This document shows positions 24,901 to 33,999 of a DNA stretch of 64,000 nucleotides, piece after piece. The notes beneath the pieces are model-generated. The model made no database searches and was not told where the DNA came from. It saw only the letters and a list, made by a program, of their open reading frames with translations. How positions within the stretch are numbered: the first letter of the stretch is position 1; every line of letters starts with the position of its first letter. The translations under genes were made by a program, and so were the position numbers. Origin of the DNA: Anopheles merus (Eukaryota; Arthropoda; Insecta; Diptera; Culicidae); contig NC_054082.1 in the NCBI RefSeq assembly GCF_017562075.2, forward strand, positions 53,082,181 through 53,146,180, in the 5' to 3' direction.

Positions 24901-25370
24901 CATCAATTTTCAATAGATTTATAAGGAATTCTCCTTTTTTGAATGGCGAAAAATATCCTTTTTTTTATTTTGACAATTTTTCGTGTAACGAGGTATTTTT
25001 GTAAGGATATGTGTTGTTCCCTATACACAATATTTATTTTAGCTTGATGCCATGACCTTTTTTATCTTTACATCGAGCGGTTATATCATCATAAAGTTTT
25101 ACCAAATAACCGTGTAATTCATTCACTTTTGTATTTATTTGTTTAATTTACTGTATTATTCTTTATCATTGTTACATTTATCGTAAATATCAGATTAATG
25201 TAACAACGTCTTCGAAAGTTTTGAATAAATAAAAAATGTTGATGCAAATTACAAATCCTAGGAAAATATGCTTTCAATGGTAATTTATTTGTCCCTTTCG
25301 ATACCTTTGTTTATATAGGTGCTTTCAATCTTGATAAGGGTAAAGTTTTTTGTGTTTTTATTCATATTAT
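21936..25370. other. gene-free region
   Basis: No gene supported. 21,980-22,330 includes a GC-richer block that may be an old repeat. Two open frames on the minus strand there have no domain. The rest is AT-rich, with an AC microsatellite at 23,989-24,012. Confidence 0.4.
23989..24012. repeat. (AC)12 microsatellite
   Basis: Perfect AC dinucleotide run. Confidence 0.9.
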
Positions 25371-25381
25371 ACGAGTAAAAC
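25371..25381. repeat. SINE target-site duplication, left copy
   Basis: ACGAGTAAAAC, identical to 25,570-25,580 on the other side of the SINE. Confidence 0.85.
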
Positions 25382-25569
25382 GGACGTATTTGGGACGGTC
25401 CCATTGTACAGTCGTCAAATCGAACGACTTGAATAACATGCCCGTCATGGGTTCAGGCCTAGAATGGACCGTCCCCCTGTAGAATTTCATTCTAATAAAT
25501 TAATTCTTGAAAGCCTGTAAAGGTCGGCATGTCCGCTTTGAACGTTACGCCAAGTGGAAGAAGAAAAAG
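25382..25569 (+). mobile_element. full-length tRNA-derived SINE (188 bp)
   Basis: Bounded by a perfect 11-bp target duplication (ACGAGTAAAAC). The tRNA-like head contains GGGACGGTCC and, about 70 bases later, GGACCGTCCC, which are exactly complementary over 10 bases like an acceptor stem. Between them are an A-box-like TGTACAGTCGTC and a B-box-like GGGTTCAGGCC. The 3' end is GCCAAGTGGAAGAAGAAAAAG, a GAA-rich tail. It would have been transcribed by RNA polymerase III and copied by a LINE enzyme. It is the best-preserved copy in the window and defines the family boundaries. Resembles the roughly 200-bp Anopheles SINE class. Confidence 0.85.
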
Positions 25570-25580
25570 ACGAGTAAAAC
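25570..25580. repeat. SINE target-site duplication, right copy
   Basis: ACGAGTAAAAC, identical to 25,371-25,381. Confidence 0.85.
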
Positions 25581-25737
25581 TTAGTACCACGGTAAAACAA
25601 TAATACAATCTTTCGTGTATATTTCCACAAGGTGGTCTGCTTCACAGGAATTGAAAAATGATTTACGCTTCATCTCACATAACTTGTAAAAAATTTCTGA
25701 CTATTTCTAAATAAAGTTCATTTTTCATTTTAGGAAG

Positions 25738-26375
25738 CTAGAGTTAATTTCAACGTACCTGCTTGTACTTTCGTATAGGCTATTAAAAGATGACCAAACT
25801 AGACGTGCACATAGCGATAATGAAGTTATGACTGCGATGGCTATCACATTCAATGCACATTATCGGCCTCAGCACCATTTTTCGATCGAAAAAAATCGAT
25901 AGGCGCTCTCGTTAATCTGATCTATTTCTTTCATACCGTTAGTGTAGAAAACCCATTTTTAATAGTTAATGAATGAAATTTCATCTCCCAAAATATTGAA
26001 AAAGAACCATAACTATTTTAATTTACTTTTACATTACGTTTTTGAAAACCATAGCCTTGCATTAAAGCATTTTTCGAATATTCGATAATTTCGCGTTGCT
26101 GATTTTTTTTCCCATACAAAGCGGAACGATCGAAATTTTTTTAGCAAAGTTCATTTTGCCCTTGAGTGTCATGGAATACCAGTTTTGATGAGTCTTTTGA
26201 CTGGAACTCCTAATGTTACTCAGTATGTCTTGCTGTGATACTCATTGTTATTTATTTGATGCTGATGTTACAATGCACCGTGATGCTTTCTGTTATTTAC
26301 TGCTACCCTAGACATCTAAGATGGTTTATTTGGTCAGTGATGAGGCCGCATTGATGGCCAATCACTTAAACAAAA
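25738..26375 (+). mobile_element. 5'-truncated LINE 3' end, family 2, copy A
   Basis: Similar to 28,785-29,150. A decayed frame reads YRLLKDDQTRRAHSDNEVM, then AMAITFNAHY, the C-terminal NEP...FN signature of insect non-LTR reverse transcriptases. The 3' UTR (GTGATACTCATTGTTATTTA, CTGATGTTAC, CACCGTGATGC, GATGGCCAATCACTTAA) matches copy B. About 315 bases (roughly 25,876-26,190) are present here but absent from copy B at the equivalent point, so copy A carries an insertion or copy B a deletion. Frame changes make it non-functional. Confidence 0.65.
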
Positions 26376-26610
26376 GAAAAAATCTAAATTGGAAAAATTA
26401 ATAACTTTCTTTATATCCGCACATGATATTTAATGTTAGGTATTCAATCTCTAGAACATCCTAACATCCTAACACATAATATTGAATCTCCAGATCTGTT
26501 GTCAAGATTAAGTATAAATACTCAATAGGACTCTAAGAAGCTATGAACGCTTAAATAATGGACAGGATTGTACCAAAATGGGTATTTTCAATTTAGAAAA
26601 AAAATCACAA

Positions 26611-26640
26611 AATATATATATAAAAATATATATATATATT
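26611..26640. repeat. AT-dinucleotide repeat
   Basis: Interrupted (AT)n run. Confidence 0.85.
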
Positions 26641-26821
26641 TTCTTTTTTTTTGATAAACTGGGTTTTTAATGGCGCAATAGCTAATGGGGCTTTTAAGAT
26701 ATCAGCTAGCTGTTTTATATGGAGTTTAACATTTGGCATCTGAATACATCTCAACACTATACAAACACAATACAAACTCCCCCCACATGCAAAATTACAC
26801 GAAAATTATTGATATTTTGGC

Positions 26822-26925
26822 TGGAAATCACGAGATAGCACTTACGCGGAAATCGATATACGCGGTATTTTGGGTCCGTTTTCGGTCCCCTTTAACCATG
26901 TATCTTGGGGTCTGTATTTTCAACC
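26822..26925 (+). mobile_element. decayed relative of the TA-flanked MITE (right end)
   Basis: Words such as ACTTACGC, TTTTCGGTCCC, ATGTATCTTGGGG and TCTGTA occur in the same order as in the right end of the MITE at 14,510-14,892 (CTTACGC, TTTTTCGGTCCC, CGTATCTCGGGG, CCTGTA). The left end was not found. Similarity was judged by eye. Confidence 0.35.
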
Positions 26926-27639
26926 TAGATTATTTCATCCGAAAAAATATGTAAACAAATGCCAATTCATTGCATTCATGGTTTGATCAGGTTAGCTCAT
27001 GAAGGATTGAATTTTTTCACTATAATGATTCGCTTACTACTTTGACAATAGCGAAAAACTGCTGGACCTTCATTCTGTTTTCTTCCTCAAATTCCAACGC
27101 GCAATGTTTTATCCACTTCTCACCTCTTTTGTTGTTATTTGAAAACCGATAATTTTTTTTTTACTGTGTGTTTTGTCCAAAAATCTTGCCTCACACTTTC
27201 TTTGCAATTTGTTTTTGGAAAAGTTGTTTACATCTAACCAGCAGGGAACAGAGCTCATTTTAATAGCAGCGATCGCCTCAATAGCAAATGACAGTGCTTA
27301 CGTGTGGGACACTTTTGTAACTCAAATGTCACGTCGGTTCGTCGGTTTCATTCCCATCGGTTGCACACTCCGCTAATTTCTAAAACCTGCCACAGACTAG
27401 ATCAGTGTCACAATCGGAAAACATTTGAAAGTATATATGCTTGTATATTTCATTGTTTCTCTTAAGGCTTATGGCAAGTTTAACTTACATTCTAAGTACT
27501 TAAATCAGCCTAGGCCAAGAATTGTGTAACAATACGAAAGGAGAAAAATGAGAAGGAAAGAAGCGGAAAAGAGTCAAGAAATAAGGGACAGACAAGATCG
27601 GTAAGCGCACGGGGGCCATGTCGCATAGTCGGTCCTTTC
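26926..27639. other. gene-free region
   Basis: AT-rich. One 67-codon open frame at 27,173-27,376 has no domain. Nothing else recognised. Confidence 0.4.
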
Positions 27640-27800
27640 TACGGTAGACGGTTCGTACGAGGCTTGAACCCATGATGAGCCTGTTTCAAAGCTGACGTTA
27701 CTTTTAACTAATCAGTATACTCATGGCAGAATAGCCAACCCTGGAAGGCTCGGACCATACGGGGCTTGAACCCACGATGGGCATGTCGTTGAGATGTGCA
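27640..27800 (-). mobile_element. two degenerate SINE heads in tandem
   Basis: On the minus strand, two tRNA-like blocks of the SINE family lie about 100 bases apart, each with a B-box-like word (ATGGGTTCAAGCCTCG near 27,665 and GTGGGTTCAAGCCCCG near 27,770) preceded by ACATGCCC or AGGCTCA. Neither retains the full body. Confidence 0.55.
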
Positions 27801-27876
27801 GCATCCCGACGACGGGCGACCCGAAACCACCATGCAACACGTGGAGTAGTCTCCACTACCACTGCCAGCCGGGGAA

Positions 27877-27908
27877 CGTATGAAACGTCTCCAACGACGT
27901 TTCATACG
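27877..27908. repeat. perfect 12-bp inverted repeat
   Basis: CGTATGAAACGT and ACGTTTCATACG are exact reverse complements separated by 8 bases. A smaller stem (GTGGAG...CTCCAC) lies at 27,841-27,856. Confidence 0.85.
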
Positions 27909-28784
27909 TGGTGGCGCTTACACATGCTACGTCAATGGCGAGCGCAGTGACAGGCCGGAACATAACCCTCTTTTCCACCCTTCAGACAGCGACATGGTTA
28001 CGAAGCACCATCCGCCGACGGAGCTGGTGCAGCATCACCTGCATAGCAGCAAACTCGACAATGAGAAGCGAGCGCCAGGCGGGACTCTCCTAGCATTCAC
28101 CAACGAGTGAGGGGCTGGGGAGCACAATGATGCGATGTTCCATTCCGTTTACTTGAGTTTACCATTGATTAGCCTCACGTGGTATGCTGTGTGTGCAAGT
28201 GCATTGATAATCTTTTTTTTTTTGCACCCACCCAACTAACTCCACTAACAAACAACATAAACTCTGTACGGAGCATGCATTCAATCGATCCGGCAAACAG
28301 CTCCATTGGTAAATCGATTCATCTACAAACGTTGATCAAATCCGGATTCGTCATACGTCGTCATGTGAGAATGTGAGGGAAAGAGTAAGGGGGAGAGAGA
28401 ATATCGGCATTTTGGAACCACTATGTGTTATGGTCATTGTTCTAGACAAAAAAACATAAGCGAAGTACTCCAGAAAATATGTAAAAATTATAGTGTTTTT
28501 CGTTTTGTCGTACATTTTCTTAAATACGACGATTACCCAACGTGGGGTGAACGTTCACACGACGTACACACGACGTCGAACATATTTGAAATTGTCGGTT
28601 GGGTAGTCGTTGTAGCGCCATCTATTTATTAATAGTCGAACCACTTAAAGGCACAGTGAGCGACTACTAGTACAACATCATTTAATATTAAAAACATCAT
28701 AATCATTTTAGCATAATATCATTATTTTTCTTATTTTTTAATATTATTTATGTAAAACGCATGAAAATTACTTACTTATGAAAC

Positions 28785-29150
28785 TTACTTTACCTGTTCG
28801 TAATTTAAGAAGCTATAGGCTACTAAGAGTTGACCAAACTAGACATGCATATAGCGATAATGAACCTTTAACTGCGATGGCTATCAGATTTAATGCACAC
28901 TATGACTCTTTTGACTTTAAGCAATACGGCCTTTTTGGACCGTTACTCCTGAATAAAAAAAAAGACTCTTTTGAATGGAATTCCCTGTGTTAACCTGTAT
29001 TTTTTTCTGTGATACTCTTTGTAATTTATTTTGTGCTGATGTTACATTGTACCGTGATGCTTTATGTTATTTATTGCTACCCTAGGATACTTAGATAGTT
29101 TATAAGATCAATGATAAGGCCAATGATGGCCAATCACTTAACCAATACAA
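28785..29150 (+). mobile_element. 5'-truncated LINE 3' end, family 2, copy B
   Basis: The frame starting near 28,778 reads LPVRNLRSYRLLRVDQTRHA followed by SDNEPLTAMAIRFNAHYDSF, the conserved C-terminal arm of insect I, Jockey and CR1-type reverse transcriptases, ending at a TAA at 28,991-28,993. The 3' UTR matches copy A (GTGATACTCTTTGTAATTTA, GATGGCCAATCACTTAACCA). The frame is interrupted, by chance in frame, by a 49-bp poly(A) insertion at 28,915-28,963. Only the 3' end remains. Confidence 0.75.
28904..28974 (+). mobile_element. ultrashort 49-bp LINE-end insertion with 11-bp target duplication
   Basis: GACTCTTTTGA occurs at 28,904-28,914 and again at 28,964-28,974. Between them is a 49-bp block with AATACGGC, a CCGT partner 10 bases later, then CTCCTGAATAAAAAAAAA. 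This has the hallmarks of target-primed reverse transcription: a target duplication, an AATAAA-type end and an A tail. It carries only the last few dozen bases of the donor RNA. Copy A of the surrounding LINE lacks this block, confirming it as an insertion. Confidence 0.75.
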
Positions 29151-29303
29151 ATAAACAATAAACATTCATAATAGCAAAGAAGCATATTTTCTGCCTTCAA
29201 CATTAATATCACAACACTTTTGATAAACATCATACTTAAAAAAAAATTTAGAATCGGTATATCGGTTTTTAAATTACACAATTTAAAAAAACTAAAATGT
29301 ATC

Positions 29304-29475
29304 TCTTCTTCTTATTCTTCATCTTCTATTTGGCGTAACGTGCTACGCGGACATGCTGTCCTATACAGGCTTTCGAGGCTTAAGTCATTACCAAGCTGCC
29401 GGGGATAGTCAATCCTTGCTACAGGGAGACGGTCCATTCTAGGCTTGAACGCTTGACGGGCATGTTATTGAATCG
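29304..29475 (-). mobile_element. tRNA-derived SINE, minus strand
   Basis: Read on the minus strand it contains GCCCGTCAAGCGTTCAAGCC, GAATGGACCGTCTCCCTGTAG, GCCTGTATAGGACAGCATGT and GTTACGCCAAATAGAAGATG with a GAA-rich tail, in the same order as the copy at 25,382. The acceptor-side start is lost. No clear target duplication. Confidence 0.7.
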
Positions 29476-30487
29476 TTATTATCTTCCAAATGTTATAACG
29501 ATGTTTCACCTGTATTCTTTGTCAATCAAGCAGACAAAATTTTAAATACAGCTGTTGGAAAACTATGCTGTTCCGTAGGATGTGTTAGGTATGTTTAATT
29601 TAGTCTCCGTTTTTAAACTTCAGAGAGATAATTATGTTGGAATTATGTCTTAACATATTTTTTACCCAAAATATTGAAATAAATATTTAGTGCAAAAGTA
29701 ACTTCTTCTCAGTTCTGAGAATATACGATGGCTCAACCACCTCTCATATACATTATACACTTTTGATTTTATATCATTGAAACATGTGTCTTGACATGTT
29801 TTATGCCATATGTTAATTTTTAATTTGTATGTTTTGTTTTATAAGAATCCAGCCAACAACAGATAGTAGTAAACAATGAGACAATTCAATCAATCACAAG
29901 CACTTCCGGTTGTTCATTCATGTTGTTTGTTTCTCTATAATTCCGATGCTCAACGATGCCAGCGCCCCATTTTCATGCAAACCATGTCCCTGACCATTAC
30001 CATCTTTGCTTCACGGACATATACACTAAGACCTTGATCTAGCGAACTCTGCTCGTGCTGTCAACTAAAGCGATAGAAAGAGTGTTGTAAAAAATACATT
30101 ATCCAACGTGTTAACATGTTTAGGAAATTGCCGTTTTTTATGCGGAACTCATAAGCATTAGCTCTTATGGTAAATAGTTTTGTAGCTTTCGAATGCATTT
30201 TGAAAGTTTGCACGAAACAAGAAACCACATGGATTGGGCTAGTCCGTTTTATGTAACTTTATAATTTCGTGTTCTCTGCGTCATTCAATTCAAGATTAGT
30301 AACAATTATAATTAAATACACGTTTAAGGCTTATAAACAAACAAAAATCCGTAAAATTAAACATTCTCTTCGATTATCCATTTACAACAACAACAAAAAA
30401 CCGTTCATCCTTCACCGACTCTCAAACCGGTTGGCAGACCCATCGAGTACTCGCCCATCGCAATATTCATAAACCTCCTTATGAACC

Positions 30488-30606
30488 TCACTGGGTGACA
30501 ATCAGGCGCCTTGTTGCAAGACCTTTAAGGAAGCGCCCCCTTTTCATCCCTCGCGCAACATAGTTCCGCGAATCGTCAACACTGACAGCGTCGGAGGTCA
30601 TGTCAG
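30488..30606 (-). other. weak candidate exon, minus strand
   Basis: A good acceptor (TTTCTTTGCTTGCAG) ends at 30,607. After it an open frame runs through MTSDAVSVDDSRNYVARGMK to a stop at 30,488-30,490, about 39 codons in all. No domain and no partner exon. It overlaps the plus-strand candidate below; at most one is likely real. Confidence 0.15.
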
Positions 30607-30683
30607 CTGCAAGCAAAGAAACGCATGGCCCCTTCCATCGCGGCAGGTACGATTCATTGCCTTTTAGGGCATTACGAATGACG
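30600..30683 (+). other. weak candidate first coding exon, plus strand
   Basis: ATG at 30,600 opens 28 codons (MSAASKETHGPFHRGRYDSL...) that end exactly at a strong donor, ACG|GTGAGT, in phase 0. Phase 0 is what the filamin exon at 47,408 requires, so it could be a distal filamin first exon, but there is no direct support. Confidence 0.2.
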
Positions 30684-31805
30684 GTGAGTTTTTTATTTTA
30701 TTTTTGTGTTTTCTGCACGAAGGCTTACTGCCCTATCCTACGGCGCCCTGGTAATTGCGACCTAAAATCGACTCAATCGGATACACGAGAGAAGCCTTCG
30801 TCTCCATCTCGCTGCTTTAGCTTACTAGCCAACCGACGGTGGTTTATTCCCAAGCGATGAATCCATTAGCACACGGTGCCAAATGAAACACGATTGCGCT
30901 TATGGAATAGCCTTTTTTGGCAGAAAATCAGACACATGTACATGTATCCGAATTTTTATGACCGACCAAACAGCCAGGGACGCATGGCGACCGAGGTTGC
31001 GATCGAGATTAGAGACGATCGGCGCCCCCATTCGGCCATATGGATGATCAGCGTCTGAAAAACAGGCCCTGAAGGAAGAGGTGAAATTGTGGGTGGTGCT
31101 AGAATGATCGGGCAAGCACAAAACTCAACATCGTCTGTAAACAAAATTTCCCGAACGCTTTCCCATCGGCGGCACGGAACGTTTAAACGAGAGGATGGTA
31201 AACAAATGTACCTTCCACTATTGTAAGGGAAAGCGAGCCGGTTTGCTGGTGTTGGTGGAATGAGCATTAAAATGAAAAGTTATCCTTGTTGCGCAGACGC
31301 CAATCCCTGCGCATGTCTTTCAGCTCAGCGCGTTATGAATAACGCTCAATATCTCAAACACAGTGAGACATGGTGAATCACACATTGTGTCAAATTAAAA
31401 TAATAAGAAAGAATATTTATACCACTTCACAATTTAATAGTTTCAATGAGAAAAAAATGTATTTTTGTCACAATCTCTGTTATAGTTTTATATATTTAGG
31501 TTATATATTTAGGAGACATTTTTTCCTAAACGAAGCAATTAAATGGAAAACCTATTTAACCTGTGGATTAAACTCAAATGGAACCGTCTACATGGCGTTT
31601 TCCTAATGCTATTGGGAAATACAAAAGTAAAGGTTAACTAAGAAAATTTAAATTATAACCTACAAAACAAATCTGATTTTGTTTTTTTTTTATAAAACTC
31701 TGTTCTGCTCTCTCTTATGCTCATTTTTTATAGACCGCGACATTTTTGAAAAATTGTAAATGTTATTATAGTGCATTAAAATAATAAAATAACAAACGAT
31801 ATATA

Positions 31806-32183
31806 CAGGTGTCCCCCGAGATACGACTGTATTGGGACCGAAAAAAAGTCCAACGCAAGGCGTAAGTCGAAAAGTCGTATGTCGAATAATTGTCAATGTA
31901 AAGTTTTAACCGAAGTTGAAGAGTCGAAATCTATTATATCGTGTTTTTTATTTGAAATAATGTTCGATAATGTATAAATTTACACAAAAAGTCGTTTACA
32001 CGATATAGATATTCATATCGGGTAGTTGTGGAATCTTTGGAAATGTGTGTGTAACGGTTATCAGCTCGGAAATTCAAAAATATACATCATTTCTTCTCGA
32101 TGACAACTTTTCAATGTCAAAATCAAAATCGTCGTATCTGCGAATCGTCGTAACTCGAGAGGGTCGTAATCGGGGGACGCCTG
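31806..32183 (-). mobile_element. TA-flanked MITE, copy 2 (378 bp, inverted)
   Basis: Same family as 14,510-14,892 but in opposite orientation: it starts CAGGTGTCCCCCGAGATACG and ends CGGGGGACGCCTG. TA sites lie at 31,804-31,805 and 32,184-32,185. It keeps the duplicated subterminal GAGTTACGAC-type unit. No coding capacity. Confidence 0.88.
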
Positions 32184-33963
32184 TAATTGACATCAATAAA
32201 CCGTATGTTAGTGCTAAAATGCGTCAAACGAGAAATACTTTCAAAATATCAATGCGCAATACTTATTACACCATCAAAATAAAAAAAAATACTCATGGGA
32301 AAACTAAAACTTTGTCGAATTGTTCTAATTTGTTCGAGACTGATCAAAACACAAATTTTGACCAATCCGATCAACGATCACTGTGCGAACGTACAACCCA
32401 AGACCGCTTACTAGCCGGCAGGGAAGAAACGTTACACTCGCTTCACAGGTACTATCCACCACCGATGCAGCAGATCGTAGTTAACGTTGTCGGTTCGATC
32501 GGTAAGCACGCGCTCAAGATCTTTAGTACAATACCGTGCAGAACGGTCATTTTTCAATGCTCAGCGGATTGTTTCTTCTACCCAGGTGGACTAATCGTAA
32601 TAGTGTGCTAATCGTAGCAGAACATAACCAAAAACAATTGATGGGCGTAATCCGTGAAAAGTAAAGTGATTCGAAGTATAATATTGTGTATGGGAAAATG
32701 ATACCCGTAGTGCGTGTGTGATGTGATTCGATGGCGCACCGGAAATACACAGCACACCTGAAAACGTGCATCACATCAAGAGACAGATGACGCAAGTGTT
32801 ATGAAAGCAGAGAAAATTTACGAAACGAACAATCCACAGCCTAACAAAAAGGGTTACCTTATCACTCCCGGAGTTCATTAGAACCAAACATTTTCCATTT
32901 TTCGTACGAACACGGTGTCGTCTCCGAAACCCCACATCCAACTGGTCAGTTACAAGGCCGAGCTGAGACCGGGCATACGACAACGTGAATCACAGCGTGC
33001 AGTGTGAAAATCGTTTTTCACGCAGCTAGCGATCGCGAAGATTTCAGTTTCTATTCGCGTCCTACCATACGCGTACGCGTTGCCTTGCTTCAAATTTCCG
33101 CACGGGAAAATGTCGGTGGAAAACGGCGGTGAAACAGAGTATTCAACACAAATGCAACTACCACACGCACACATGTCTGTTCATTCGTTAAAATGTCTGT
33201 GTACGATCGCTCAGTAAACCGTTCCTGCTCGAGTTTGTTTGTTTTCCCGTTCTGCCATTTGCGTGAGCATGAACACCACTATCTACGACAATCTGAGCAC
33301 GGAAAACAAGGGCAAAAAATGGGAGATGTTTAGGTGAAACTGGGAGAACTGTTCATCTTCTGAACACCACAGCATTGTGCAGGAGAGAAGAAGGAAGCCG
33401 AGGTGCTTACTGGTCGACAGCTGAGGGCAGAGGCAGAATCCAAGACACTAGACTCTGACAGACGTTAGTTCGCCCATCGTTCGGAAGGGAAGGTTGATCC
33501 AATTTGGCACCCGAAAAACGCTTAGCATTGACATATTTTCTGGCATGTGACGCCCGTTAGCAGGCAGCTGCTGTTTGGCAACGGTACGTTCCCACCACCG
33601 ATTGGCCAGTAATAAACTAGCGAACAAGTTATGATCGATGAAACGAAGCATGGAGGGAAAATTTAAATCCTTGGAGCAATATCTCTACCAGTCAAATGAA
33701 TAATTTAGATCGTGAAAGAACACTATCTTATAAATAGCTCAACTTTGCAACGAGTGTTTTTTATAACAATTGTACTTTCATGATTTTTAAAGTTTTACAA
33801 TTGTAATATGCAATTGAATGATGCGCAAAAGCATTATACTAATTTGAAGAAGCTGCAATGTCATTAAAAGTCAAGCCGGAAATAAGCAGTCGCCCATGTG
33901 CAACAGACACCCAGGCACTTCTTCCGAATGTCTCACAACATGGCGAAAAAAAATCCTAACAGC
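32184..33963. other. GC-richer upstream flank without a supported gene
   Basis: Possible splice donor GATCG|GTAAGC at 32,502 after an open frame containing MQQIVVNVVGSI, and short ATG frames at 32,731 and 33,112 with reasonable start contexts. None has a domain or a second exon in phase. The region may be 5' leader or regulatory DNA of filamin or of another gene. Confidence 0.35.
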
Positions 33964-33971
33964 TATATAAA
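33964..33971 (+). promoter_or_regulatory. candidate TATA box
   Basis: TATATAAA, followed about 35-55 bases later by a leader-like stretch (TGACACTTGTGAACGAATTA). Could be a distal filamin promoter; unproven. Confidence 0.3.
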
Positions 33972-33999
33972 CAATGTCTACCGAGGCAGCGAAAGCTAA

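Larger units (their letters stand above)
29476..31805. other. flanking DNA with one GC-richer island
   Basis: Mostly AT-rich. The island at 30,450-31,350 contains two splice-like signals on opposite strands, listed separately. No other supported feature. Confidence 0.4.

Noticed and set aside
25392..25475. Possible functional tRNA gene
   Set aside because: B-box and acceptor-like stem are present, but the arms are degenerate and the block is part of a 188-bp SINE with target duplications.
32045..32611. 188-codon plus-strand frame
   Set aside because: Its first quarter lies inside the MITE at 31,806-32,183, so it cannot be a conserved gene.
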